From NCBI GenBank assembly GCA_958298945.1, contig OY282608.1, positions 72,898,806 to 72,962,805 of the forward strand: a stretch of DNA of 64,000 nt, in the 5' to 3' direction. The DNA is from Atherix ibis (taxonomy: Eukaryota; Arthropoda; Insecta; Diptera; Athericidae). Of the stretch, positions 14,301 through 28,440 are shown piece after piece; position 1 is the first letter of the stretch; each line of letters starts with the position of its first letter. The position numbers and the translations under genes were made by a program. The notes below the pieces were generated by a model. That model was not told the DNA's origin and searched no databases. It saw nothing but the letters and a program-made list of their open reading frames with translations.

Positions 14301-15366
14301 AAACAAACCAACAAGCCAACAAGCCAACAAACCAGCAAGCCAACAAACGAACAAACCAACAAACAAACAAACCAACAAACCAACAAACCAACAAACCAAC
14401 AAGCCAACAAACCAACAAACGAACAAACCAACAAACTAACAAACCACCAAACCAACAAACCAACAAACCAACAAAACAACAAACCAACAAAACAAAGCCA
14501 ACAAACCAACAAACTAACAAGCCAGCAAACGAACAAGCCAACAAACCAACAAACCAACAAGCCAACAAACCAACAAACCAACAAACCAACAAACCAACAA
14601 ACCAAGAAACCAACAAACCAACAAGCCAACAAACCAACAAACCAACAAGCCAACAAACGAACAAACCAACAAACATACAAAACAACAAGCCAACAAACCA
14701 ACAAAAAGACAAACGAACAAACCAACAAACCAATAAACGAACAAACCAACAAACCAACAAAACAACAAACGAACAAACCATCAAGCCAACAAACCAACAA
14801 CCCAACAAGCCAACAAACCAACAAGCCAACAAACGAACAAAACAACAAACAAACAAATCAACAAACCAACAAATCCACAAACCAACAAACCAACAAACAA
14901 ACAAACCAACAAACCAACAAACCAACAAACCAACAAGCCAACAAACCAACAAACCAACAAACAAATAAACCAGCAAACCAACAAACCTACAAACCAACAA
15001 ACAAATAAACCAACAAACCAACAAACGGACAAACCAACAAACCCAGTAACCAACAAACCAACAAACCAACAAGCCAACAAATCAAAAAAAACAAACAAAC
15101 CAACAAACCAACAAACCAACAAACCAACAAACCAACAAGCCAACAAGCCAACAAACCAACAAGCCAACAAACCAACTAGCCGACAAAAAAACAAACCAAC
15201 AAACCAACAAACCAACAAACCAGCAAACCAACAACGAACAAACTAACAAACCAACAAACCAACAAACCAACAAACCAACAAACCAACAAACCAACAAACG
15301 AACAAACCAACAAACCAACAAACCAACAAACCAACAAACCAACAAACCAACAAACCAACAAACCAA
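11323..15366. repeat. Composite higher-order unit, copy 1 (4,044 bp = 2,388 + 1,656)
   Basis: The sub-blocks are 11323-13710 and 13711-15366. The first contains the AAATAAATCAGC marker (13242) and a 13-A tract (13362-13374). The second contains the related AAATAAACCAGC form (14964) and an 8-A tract (15084-15091). Markers recur 4,044 bp downstream (12128 to 16172 and 13711 to 17755). The offset becomes 4,054 after a small deletion near 14490, where an AAACAAAGCC junction replaces the usual units. Confidence 0.87.
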
Positions 15367-17754
15367 CTAGCCGACAAAAAAAACAAACCAACAAACCAAC
15401 AAACCAACAAACCAACAAACAGACAAACCAACAAACCAACAAGCCAGCAAACCAACAAACCAACTAGCCAACAAACCAACAAACCAATAAGCTAGCAAGC
15501 CAACTAACCAACAAACCAACAATCCAACAAACAAACAAACCAACAAAACAACAAACCAACAAACCAACAAACCAACAAACCAACAAACCAACAATCCAAC
15601 AAACCAACAAACCAATAAGCCAACAACCCAACAAACAAACAAACCAACAAACCAACAAATCAACAAACCAACAAACCAACAAACCAACAAACTAACAAAC
15701 TAATAAACCAACAAACGAACAAACCAACAAGATAACAAACAAACAAGCCAACAAACGAACAAACAAATAAACCAATAAACCAACAAACCAACAAGCCAAG
15801 AAACCAAAAAACCAACAAACCAACAAGCCAACAAGCCAACAAACCAACAAGCCAACAAACGAACAAACCAACAAACAAACTAAACAACAAACCAACAAAC
15901 CACCAAACCGACAAACCAACAAACCAACAAACCAACAAGCCAACAAACCAAAAAACAAACAAACCAACAAGCCAACAAGCCAACAAACCAGCAAGCCAAC
16001 AAACGAACAAACCAACAAACAAACAAACCAACAAACCAACAAACCAACAAACCAACAAGCCAACAAACCAACAAACGAACAAACCAACAAACTAACAAAC
16101 CACCAAACCAACAAACCAACAAACCAACAAAACAACAAACCAACAAACCAAGAAGCCAACAAACCAACAAACTAACAAGCCAGCAAACGAACAAGCCAAC
16201 AAACCAACAAACCAACAAGCCAACAAACCAGCAAACCAACAAACCAACAAACCAACAAACCAACAAACCAAGAAACCAACAAACCAACAAGCCAACAAAC
16301 CAACAAACCAACAAGCCAACAAACGAACAAACCAACAAACATACAAAACAACAAGCCAACAAACCAACAAAAAGACAAACGAACAAACCAACAAACCAAC
16401 AAACGAACAAACCAACAAACCAACAAAACAACAAACGAACAAACCATCAAGCCAACAAACCAACAACCCAACAAGCCAACAAACCAACAAGCCAACAAAC
16501 GAACAAAACAACAAACAAACAAATCAACAAACCAACAAATCCACAAACCAACAAACCAACAAACAAACAAACCAACAAACCAACAAACCAACAAACCAAC
16601 AAGCCAACAAACCAACAAACCAACAAACAAACAAACCAACAAACCAACAAGCCAACAAACCAACAAGCCAACAAGCCAACAAACAAACAAGCCAACAAAC
16701 GAACAAAACAACAAACAAACAAATCAACAAACCAACAAATCAACAAACCAACAGACCAACAAACAAACAAACCAACAAACCAACAAAACAACAAACCAAC
16801 AAACCAACAAACCAACAAGCCAACAAACCAACAAACCAACAAGCCAGCAAACGAACAAACCAACAAACCAACAAACCAACAAACCAACAAACCAACAAAC
16901 CAACAAACCAACAAACCAACAAACCAACAAACCAAGAAACCAACAAACCAACAAGCCAACAAACCAACAAACCAACAAGCCAACAAACGAACAAACCAAC
17001 AAACATACAAAACAACAAACCAACAAACCAACAAAAAGACAAACGAACAAACCAACAAACCAGCAAACGAACAAACCAACAAACCAAAAAAACAACAAAC
17101 GAACAAACCAACAAGCCAACAAACCAACAAGCCAACAAGCCAACAAACAAACAAGCCAACAAACGAACAAAACAACAAACAAACAAATCAACAAACCAAC
17201 AAATCAACAAACCAACAGACCAACAAACAAACAAACCAACAAACCAACAAACCAACAAACCAACAAGCCAACAAACCAACAAACAAATAAATCAGCTAAC
17301 CAACAAACCTACAAACCAACAAACAAATAAACCAACAAACCAACAAACGGACAAACCAACAAACCCAGTAACCAACAAACCAACAAACCAACAAGCCAAC
17401 AAATCAAAAAAAAAAAAACAAACCAACAAACCAACAAACCAACAAACCAACAAACCAACAAACCAACAAGCCAACAAGCCAACAAACCAACAAGCCAACA
17501 AACCAACTAGCCGACAAAAAAACAAACCAACAAACCAACAAACCAACAAACCAACAAACCAACAAACCAACAAACCAGCAAACCAACAAACGAACAAACT
17601 AACAAACCAACAAACCAACAAACCAACAAACCAACAAACCAACAAACCAACAAACGAACAAACCAACAAACCAACAAACCAACAAACCAACAAACCAACA
17701 AACCAACAAACCAACAAGCCAACAAGCCAACAAACCAACAAGCCAACAAACCAA
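15367..17754. repeat. Higher-order unit, 2,388-bp form, start of second composite copy
   Basis: The variant order matches 11323-13710 throughout, including AAATAAATCAGC at 17286 and a 13-A tract at 17406-17418. The length is identical to the earlier 2,388-bp unit. I did not see a difference in the marker units between these two copies. Confidence 0.87.
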
Positions 17755-19861
17755 CTAGCCGACAAAAAAAACAAACCAACAAACCAACAAACCAACAAAC
17801 CAACAAACAGACAAACCAACAAACCAACAAGCCAGCAAACCAACAAACCAACTAGCCAACAAACCAACAAACCAATAAGCTAGCAAGCCAACTAACCAAC
17901 AAACCAACAATCCAACAAACAAACAAACCAACAAAACAACAAACCAACAAACCAACAAACCAACAAACCAACAAACCAACAATCCAACAAACCAACAAAC
18001 CAATAAGCCAACAACCCAACAAACAAACAAACCAACAAACCAACAAATCAACAAACCAACAAACCAACAAACCAACAAACTAACAAACTAATAAACCAAC
18101 AAACGAACAAACCAACAAGATAACAAACAAACAAGCCAACAAACGAACAAACAAATAAACCAATAAACCAACAAACCAACAAGCCAAGAAACCAAAAAAC
18201 CAACAAACCAACAAGCCAACAAGCCAACAAACCAACAAGCCAACAAACGAACAAACCAACAAACAAACTAAACAACAAACCAACAAACCACCAAACCGAC
18301 AAACCAACAAACCAACAAACCAACAAGCCAACAAACCAAAAAACAAACAAACCAACAAGCCAACAAGCCAACAAACCAGCAAGCCAACAAACGAACAAAC
18401 CAACAAACAAACAAACCAACAAACCAACAAACCAACAAACCAACAAGCCAACAAACCAACAAACGAACAAACCAACAAACTAACAAACCACCAAACCAAC
18501 AAACCAACAAACCAACAAAACAACAAACCAACAAACCAAGAAGCCAACAAACCAACAAACTAACAAGCCAGCAAACGAACAAGCCAACAAACCAACAAAC
18601 CAACAAGCCAACAAACCAGCAAACCAACAAACCAACAAACCAACAAACCAACAAACCAAGAAACCAACAAACCAACAAGCCAACAAACCAACAAACCAAC
18701 AAGCCAACAAACGAACAAACCAACAAACATACAAAACAACAAGCCAACAAACCAACAAAAAGACAAACGAACAAACCAACAAACCAATAAACGAACAAAC
18801 CAACAAACCAACAAAACAACAAACGAACAAACCATCAAGCCAACAAACCAACAACCCAACAAGCCAACAAACCAACAAGCCAACAAACGAACAAAACAAC
18901 AAACAAACAAATCAACAAACCAACAAATCCACAAACCAACAAACCAACAAACAAACAAACCAACAAACCAACAAACCAACAAACCAACAAGCCAACAAAC
19001 CAACAAACCAACAAACAAATAAACCAGCAAACCAACAAACCTACAAACCAACAAACAAATAAACCAACAAACCAACAAACGGACAAACCAACAAACCCAG
19101 TAACCAACAAACCAACAAACCAACAAGCCAACAAATCAAAAAAAACAAACAAACCAACAAACCAACAAACCAACAAACCAACAAACCAACAAGCCAACAA
19201 GCCAACAAACCAACAAGCCAACAAACCAACTAGCCGACAAAAAAACAAACCAACAAACCAACAAACCAACAAACCAACAAACCAACAAACCAACAAACCA
19301 ACAAACCAACAAACGAACAAACCAACAAACCAACAAACCAACAAACCAACTAGCCAACAAACCAACAAACCAATAAGCTAGCAAGCCAACAAACCAACAA
19401 ACCAACAATCCAACAAACCAACAAACCAACTAGCCAACAAGCCAACAAACCAACAAGCCAACAAACCAACTAGCCGACAAACCAATAAGCTAGCAAGCCA
19501 ACAAACCAACAAACCAACAATCCAACAAACAAACAAACCAACAAAACAACAAACCTACAAACCAACAAACCAACAAACCAACAAACCAACAAACCAACAA
19601 ACCAACTAACCAACAAACCAATAAGCCAACAACCCAACAAACCAACAAACCAACAAACCAACAAACCAACAACTGAACAAACCAACAAGCCAACAAACCA
19701 ACAAACCAACAAACCGACAAACCAACAAACCAAGAAACCAACAAACCAACTAGCCAACAAACCAACAAACCAATAAGCTAGCAAGCCAACAAACCAACAA
19801 ACCAACAATCCAACAAACCAACAAACGAACAAACAACCAAACCAACAAATCAACAACCAAC
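17105..19861. repeat. 2,757-bp tandem duplication, copy 1
   Basis: This block recurs immediately downstream at 19862-22618 with a constant 2,757-bp offset for every marker checked: AAATAAATCAGC (17286 and 20043), CTAGCCGAC (17755 and 20512), AAATAAACCAGC (19018 and 21775) and the 8-A tract (19138 and 21895). The edges were placed where the order stops agreeing: upstream AACGAACAAACC here against ACAACCAACAAACC before copy 2, and downstream near 19871 against 22628. Confidence 0.9.
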
Positions 19862-22618
19862 AAACCAACAAGCCAACAAACCAACAAGCCAACAAGCCAA
19901 CAAACAAACAAGCCAACAAACGAACAAAACAACAAACAAACAAATCAACAAACCAACAAATCAACAAACCAACAGACCAACAAACAAACAAACCAACAAA
20001 CCAACAAACCAACAAACCAACAAGCCAACAAACCAACAAACAAATAAATCAGCTAACCAACAAACCTACAAACCAACAAACAAATAAACCAACAAACCAA
20101 CAAACGGACAAACCAACAAACCCAGTAACCAACAAACCAACAAACCAACAAGCCAACAAATCAAAAAAAAAAAAACAAACCAACAAACCAACAAACCAAC
20201 AAACCAACAAACCAACAAACCAACAAGCCAACAAGCCAACAAACCAACAAGCCAACAAACCAACTAGCCGACAAAAAAACAAACCAACAAACCAACAAAC
20301 CAACAAACCAACAAACCAACAAACCAACAAACCAGCAAACCAACAAACGAACAAACTAACAAACCAACAAACCAACAAACCAACAAACCAACAAACCAAC
20401 AAACCAACAAACGAACAAACCAACAAACCAACAAACCAACAAACCAACAAACCAACAAACCAACAAACCAACAAGCCAACAAGCCAACAAACCAACAAGC
20501 CAACAAACCAACTAGCCGACAAAAAAAACAAACCAACAAACCAACAAACCAACAAACCAACAAACAGACAAACCAACAAACCAACAAGCCAGCAAACCAA
20601 CAAACCAACTAGCCAACAAACCAACAAACCAATAAGCTAGCAAGCCAACTAACCAACAAACCAACAATCCAACAAACAAACAAACCAACAAAACAACAAA
20701 CCAACAAACCAACAAACCAACAAACCAACAAACCAACAATCCAACAAACCAACAAACCAATAAGCCAACAACCCAACAAACAAACAAACCAACAAACCAA
20801 CAAATCAACAAACCAACAAACCAACAAACCAACAAACTAACAAACTAATAAACCAACAAACGAACAAACCAACAAGATAACAAACAAACAAGCCAACAAA
20901 CGAACAAACAAATAAACCAATAAACCAACAAACCAACAAGCCAAGAAACCAAAAAACCAACAAACCAACAAGCCAACAAGCCAACAAACCAACAAGCCAA
21001 CAAACGAACAAACCAACAAACAAACTAAACAACAAACCAACAAACCACCAAACCGACAAACCAACAAACCAACAAACCAACAAGCCAACAAACCAAAAAA
21101 CAAACAAACCAACAAGCCAACAAGCCAACAAACCAGCAAGCCAACAAACGAACAAACCAACAAACAAACAAACCAACAAACCAACAAACCAACAAACCAA
21201 CAAGCCAACAAACCAACAAACGAACAAACCAACAAACTAACAAACCACCAAACCAACAAACCAACAAACCAACAAAACAACAAACCAACAAACCAAGAAG
21301 CCAACAAACCAACAAACTAACAAGCCAGCAAACGAACAAGCCAACAAACCAACAAACCAACAAGCCAACAAACCAGCAAACCAACAAACCAACAAACCAA
21401 CAAACCAACAAACCAAGAAACCAACAAACCAACAAGCCAACAAACCAACAAACCAACAAGCCAACAAACGAACAAACCAACAAACATACAAAACAACAAG
21501 CCAACAAACCAACAAAAAGACAAACGAACAAACCAACAAACCAATAAACGAACAAACCAACAAACCAACAAAACAACAAACGAACAAACCATCAAGCCAA
21601 CAAACCAACAACCCAACAAGCCAACAAACCAACAAGCCAACAAACGAACAAAACAACAAACAAACAAATCAACAAACCAACAAATCCACAAACCAACAAA
21701 CCAACAAACAAACAAACCAACAAACCAACAAACCAACAAACCAACAAGCCAACAAACCAACAAACCAACAAACAAATAAACCAGCAAACCAACAAACCTA
21801 CAAACCAACAAACAAATAAACCAACAAACCAACAAACGGACAAACCAACAAACCCAGTAACCAACAAACCAACAAACCAACAAGCCAACAAATCAAAAAA
21901 AACAAACAAACCAACAAACCAACAAACCAACAAACCAACAAACCAACAAGCCAACAAGCCAACAAACCAACAAGCCAACAAACCAACTAGCCGACAAAAA
22001 AACAAACCAACAAACCAACAAACCAACAAACCAACAAACCAACAAACCAACAAACCAACAAACCAACAAACGAACAAACCAACAAACCAACAAACCAACA
22101 AACCAACTAGCCAACAAACCAACAAACCAATAAGCTAGCAAGCCAACAAACCAACAAACCAACAATCCAACAAACCAACAAACCAACTAGCCAACAAGCC
22201 AACAAACCAACAAGCCAACAAACCAACTAGCCGACAAACCAATAAGCTAGCAAGCCAACAAACCAACAAACCAACAATCCAACAAACAAACAAACCAACA
22301 AAACAACAAACCTACAAACCAACAAACCAACAAACCAACAAACCAACAAACCAACAAACCAACTAACCAACAAACCAATAAGCCAACAACCCAACAAACC
22401 AACAAACCAACAAACCAACAAACCAACAACTGAACAAACCAACAAGCCAACAAACCAACAAACCAACAAACCGACAAACCAACAAACCAAGAAACCAACA
22501 AACCAACTAGCCAACAAACCAACAAACCAATAAGCTAGCAAGCCAACAAACCAACAAACCAACAATCCAACAAACCAACAAACGAACAAACAACCAAACC
22601 AACAAATCAACAACCAAC
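19862..22618. repeat. 2,757-bp tandem duplication, copy 2
   Basis: This is the second copy of 17105-19861. The offset is constant across the block, with no octamer indel seen, unlike the other pairs in the window. It is therefore the youngest-looking large duplication here, or an assembly duplication. The last part contains GCTAGC variants and an AACTGAAC variant that is not seen outside these two copies. Confidence 0.9.
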
Positions 22619-25600
22619 AAACCAACAAACCAACAAACTAACAAGCCAACAAACCAACAAACCAACAAGCCAGCAAACGAACAAACCAATAAGCTAGCAA
22701 GCCAACAAACCAACAAACCAACAATCCAACAAACAAACAAACCAACAAAACAACAAACCAACAAACCAACAAACCAACAAACCAACAAACCAACAAACCA
22801 ACAACCAAACAAACCAATAAGCCAACAACCCAGCATACCAACAAGCCAACAAACCAACAAATCAACAAACCAACAAGCCAACAAACCAACAAACCAACAA
22901 ACTAACAAACTAATAAACCAACAAACGAACAAACCAACAAGATAACAAACCAACAAGCCAACAAACGAACAAACAAATAAACCAATAAACCAACAAACCA
23001 ACAAGCCAAGAAACCAAAAAACCAACAAACCAACAAGCCAACAAGCCAACAAACAAACAAGCCAACAAAAGAACAAACCAACAAACAAACTAGCCAACAA
23101 ACCAACAAACCAACAAACCGACAAACCAACAAACCAACAAACCAACAAGCCAACAAACCAAAAAACCAACAAACCAAAAAGCCAACAAGCCAACAAACCA
23201 ACAAGCCAACAAACGAACAAACCAACAAGCAAACAAACCAACAAACCAACAAACCAACAAACCAACAAACCAACAAACCAACAAGCCAACAAACGAACAA
23301 ACGAACAAACCAACAAACTAACAAATCACCAAACCAACAAACCAACAAACCAACAAACCAACAAACCAACAAACCAACAAGCCAACAAACCAACAAACCA
23401 ACAAGCCAACAAACCAACAAACCAACACACCAACGAACGAACAAACCAACAAACCAACAAACGAACAAACCAACAAACCAACAAACGAACAAACCAACAA
23501 ACCAACAAACCAACAAACCAACAAACCAACAAGCCAACAAACCAACAAACCAACAAACTAACAAATTAACAAAGCAACAAACCAACAAACCAACAAACGA
23601 ACAAGCCAACAAACCAACAAACCAACGAGCCAACAAGCCAACAAACCAACAAGCCAACTAACGAACAAACCAACAAACCAACAAACCAACAAACCAACAA
23701 ACGAACAAACCAACAAACCAACATACGAACGAACCAACAAATCAACAAACCAAGTAACCAACTAACCAACAAGCCAACAAACGAACAAACCAACAAACCA
23801 ACAAACCAACAAACCAACAAACCAACAAACCAACAAACCAACAAACCAACAAACCAACAAACCAACAAATCAACAAACCAACAAACCAACAAGCCAACAA
23901 ACCAACAAGCCAACAAACGAACAAACCAACAAACCAACAAACCAACAAGCCAACAAACCAACAAACCAACAAACCAACAAACGAACAAACCAACAAACCA
24001 ACAATCCAACAAGCCAAAAAACCAACAAGCCAACAAACGCACAGACCAAAAAACCAACAAACCAACAAGTCAACAAACAAACAAACCAACAAACCAACAA
24101 ACGAACAAACCAACAAACCAACAAACGAACAAACCAACAAACCAACAAACGAACAAATCAACAAACGAACAAACCAACAAGCCAACAAACCAACAAACCA
24201 ACAAACCAACAATCCAACAAACCAACAAACCAACAAGCCAACAAACCAACAAACCAACGAGCCAACAAGCCAACAAACCAACAAACCAACAAACGAACAA
24301 ACCAACAAACCAACAAACCAACAAACCAACAAACCAACAAGCCAAAAAACGAGCAAACCAACAAGCAAACAAACCAACAAACCAACAAGCAAACAAACCA
24401 ACAAACCAACAAACGAACAAACCAACAAACCAACAAACCAACAAACCAACAAGCCAACAAACCAACACACCAACAAACCAACAAGCCAACAAGCCAACAA
24501 GCAAACAAACGAACAAGCCAACAAACGAACAAACCGACAAACCACCAAACCACCAAACCAACAAACCAACAAACTAACAAATTAACAAAGCAACAAACCA
24601 ACAAACCAACAAACCAACAAACGAACAAGCCAACAAACCAACAAACCAACGAGCCAACAAGCCAACAAACCAACAAGCCAACAAACGAACAAACCAACAA
24701 ACCAACAAACCAACAAACCAAAAAACGAACAAACCAACAAACCAACAAACCAACATACGAACAAACCAACAAATCAACAAACCAAGTAACCAACTAACCA
24801 ACAAGCCAACAAACGAACAAACCAACAAACCAACAAACCAACAAACCAACAAGCCAACAAACGAACAAACCAACAAACCAACAAACCAACAAGCCAACAA
24901 ACCAACAAACCAACAAACCAACAAACGAACAAACCAACAAACCAACAATCCAACAAGCCAACAAACCAACAAGCCAACAAACGCACAGACCAACAAACCA
25001 ACAAACCAACAAGTCAACAAACAAACAAACCAACAAACCAACAAACGAACAAACCAACAAACCAACAAACGAACAAACCAACAAACCAACAAACGAACAA
25101 ATCAACAAACGAACAAACCAACAAGCCAACAAACCAACAACCAACGAGCCAACAAACCAACAAACCAACAAACCAACAAGCCAACAAACCAACAAACCAA
25201 CGAGCCAACAAACCAACAAACCAACAAACCAACAAACCAACAAACCAACAATCCAACAAGCCAACAAACCAACAAGCCAACAAACGCACAGACCAACAAA
25301 CCAACAAACCAACAAGTCAACAAACAAACAAACCAACAAACCAACAAACGAACAAACCAACAAACCAACAAACGAACAAACCAACAAACCAACAAACGAA
25401 CAAACCAACAAACGAACAAACCAACAAACCAACAAAGCAACAAACCAACAAACGAACAAACCAACAAGTCAACAAACCAACAAACCAACAAACCAACAAA
25501 CCAACAAACCAACAAGCCAACAAACCAACAAACCAACGAGCCAACAAGCCAACAAACCAACAAGCCAACAAATGAACAAACCAACAAACCAACAAACCAA

Positions 25601-25974
25601 CAAGCCAACGAACGAGCAAACCAACAAGCAAACAAACCAACAAACCAACAAACGAACAAACCAACAAACCAACAAACCAACAAACCAACAAGCCAACAAA
25701 CCAACACACCAACAAACCAACAAGCCAACAAGCCAACAAGCAAACAAACCAACAAGCCAACAAACGAACAAACCGACAAACCACCAAACCACCAAACCAA
25801 CAAACCAACAAACCAACAAACGAACAAATCAACAAACCAACAAAAAAACAAACCAACAAACCAACAAACCAACAAACCAACAAACCAACAAACCAACAAG
25901 CCAACAAACCAACAAACCAACAAACCAACAAACGAACAAACCAACAAACCAACAAACCAACAAACAAACAAACC
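22619..25974. repeat. Segment 3a: diverged ~1.0-kb repeats with the CGCACAGACC variant
   Basis: No gene is present. The variant vocabulary changes here. The last GCTAGC is near 22693, and new markers appear: AAATTAACAAAGC (ATTAAC at 23565 and 24581), CATACGAAC (23722 and 24754), AAGTAACC (23753 and 24785) and CGCACAGACC (24038, 24982 and 25285). Offsets of 1016, 1032, 944 and 303 bp show related but diverged copies with indels of several octamers. Block edges cannot be placed well by eye. Confidence 0.75.
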
Positions 25975-28440
25975 AACAAACCAAGAAACCAACAAACCAA
26001 CAAACCAACAAACCAACAAACCAACAAACCAACAAACCAACAAACCAACAAACCAACAAACCAACAAACCAACAAACCAACAAACCAACAAACCAACAAG
26101 CCAACAAACCAACAAGCCAACAAACGAACAAACCAACAAACGAACAAACCAACAAACCAACAAAGCAACAAACCAACAAACGAACAAACCAACAAACCAA
26201 AAAGCGAACAAACCAACAAACCAACAAACCAACAAGCCAACAAAAAAAACAAACAAACAAACCAACAAACTAACAAACCAACAAACCAACAAACCAACAA
26301 ACCAAAAAACCAACAAGCCAACAAACCATCAAACCAACGAGCCAACAAGCCAACAAACCAACAAGCCAAGAAACGAACAAACCAACAAACCAACAAACCA
26401 ACAAGCCAACAAACCAACAAGCCAACAAACCAACAAACCAACAAACCAACAAACGAACAAACCAACAAACCAAGAAACCAACAAGACAACAAACCAACAA
26501 TCCAACAAACGAACAAACCAACAAACCAACAAACCAACAAGCCAACAAACCAACAAACCAACACACCAACGAATGAACAAACCAACAAACCAACAAACGA
26601 ACAAACCAACAAACCAACAAACGAACAAACCAACAAACCAACAAACCAACAAACCAACAAACCAACAAGCCAACAAACCAACAAACCAACAAACTAACAA
26701 ATTAACAAAGCAACAAACCAACAAACCAACAAACCAACAAACGAACAAGCCAACAAACCAACAAACCAACGAGCCAACAAGCCAACAAACCAACAAGCCA
26801 ACAAACGAACAAACCAACAAACCAACAAACCAACAAACCAACAAACGAACAAACCAACAAACCAACAAACCAACATACGAACAAATCAACAAATCAACAA
26901 ACCAAGTAACCAACAAACCAACAAGCCAACAAACGAACAAACCAACAAACCACCAAACCAACAAACCAACAAACCAACAAACCAACAAACCAACAAACAA
27001 ACAAACCAACAAACCAACAAACCAACAAACCAACAAGCCAACAAACCAACAAGCCAACAAACGAACAAACCAACAAACCAACAAACCAACAAGCCAACAA
27101 ACCAACAAACCAACAAACCAACAAACGAACAAACCAAAAAACCAACAATCCAACAAGCCAACAAACCAACAAGCCAACAAACGCACAGACCAACAAACCA
27201 ACAAACCAACAAACAAACAAACCAACAAACCAAGAAACCAACAAACCAACAAACCAACAAACCAACAAACCAACAAACCAACAAACCAACAAACCAACAA
27301 ACCAACAAACCAACAAACCAACAAACCAACAAACCAACAAGCCAACAAACCAACAAGCCAACAAACGAACAAACCAACAAACGAACAAACCAACAAACCA
27401 ACAAAGCAACAAACCAACAAACGAACAAACCAAAAAGCGAACAAACCAACAAACCAACAAACCAACAAGCCAACAAAAAAAACAAACAAACAAACCAACA
27501 AACGAACAAACCAACAAACCAACAAACCAACAAACCAAAAAACCAACAAGCCAACAAACCATCAAACCAACGAGCCAACAAGCCAACAAACCAACAAGCC
27601 AAGAAACGAACAAACCAACAAACCAACAAACCAACAAGCCAACAAACCAACAAGCCAACAAACCAACAAACCAACAAACCAACAAACGAACAAACCAACA
27701 AATCAAGAAGCCAACAAGACAACAAACCAACAATCCAACAAACGAACAAACCAACAAACCAACAAACCAACAAGCCAACAAACCAACAAACCAACACACC
27801 AACGAATGAACAAACCAACAAACCAACAAACGAACAAACCAACAAACCAACAAACGAACAAACCAACAAACCAACAAACCAACAAACCAACAAACCAACA
27901 AGCCAACAAACCAACAAACCAACAAACTAACAAATTAACAAAGCAACAAACCAACAAACCAACAAACCAACAAACGAACAAGCCAACAAACCAACAAACC
28001 AACGAGCCAACAAGCCAACAAACCAACAAGCCAACAAACGAACAAACCAACAAACCAACAAACCAACAAACCAACAAACGAACAAACCAACAAACCAACA
28101 AACCAACATACGAACAAACCAACAAATCAACAAACCAAGTAACCAACAAACCAACAAGCCAACAAACGAACAAACCAACAAACCACCAAACCAACAAACC
28201 AACAAACCAACAAACCAACAAACCAACAAACCAACAAACCAACAAACCAACAAACCAACAAACCAACAAGCCAACAAACCAACAAGCCAACAAACGAACA
28301 AACCAACAAACCAACAAACCAACAAGCCAACAAACCAACAAACCAACAAACCAACAAACGAACAAACCAAAAAACCAACAATCCAACAAGCCAACAAACC
28401 AACAAGCCAACAAACGCACAGACCAACAAACCAACAAACC
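25975..28440. repeat. 1,233-bp tandem duplication (two units)
   Basis: Units of about 25975-27207 and 27208-28440 share a constant 1,233-bp offset at five markers: an 8-A tract (26242 and 27475), ACCATC (26327 and 27560), GAATGAAC (26571 and 27804), ATTAAC (26701 and 27934) and CGCACAGACC (27182 and 28415). At the upstream edge the offset is 1,249 (CCAAGAAACC at 25982 and 27231), a 16-bp or two-octamer difference. 1,233 is not a multiple of 8 because the unit contains register-shifting A runs. Confidence 0.88.

Larger units (their letters stand above)
6614..22618. repeat. Segment 2: higher-order repeat array
   Basis: No gene is present. Blocks of 1.7-2.8 kb recur in tandem with nearly the same order of variant octamers. 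The reference marker, CTAGCCGAC followed by eight A, lies at 7111, 9514, 11323, 13711, 15367, 17755 and 20512, giving steps of 2403, 1809, 2388, 1656, 2388 and 2757 bp. A second marker, AAATAAATCAGC, lies near 6651, 9038, 13242, 17286 and 20043. From 11323 the 2388 + 1656 pair forms a 4,044-bp composite that begins again at 15367. This is the most homogenised part of the window. The order and spacing are seen directly; recent expansion is inferred. Confidence 0.92.

Noticed and set aside
176..22698. GCTAGC palindromes as recombinase or transcription-factor sites
   Set aside because: They arise from two or three substitutions in an octamer that was then copied along with its block. Spacing follows the duplications and there is no conserved flanking motif beyond the repeat itself.
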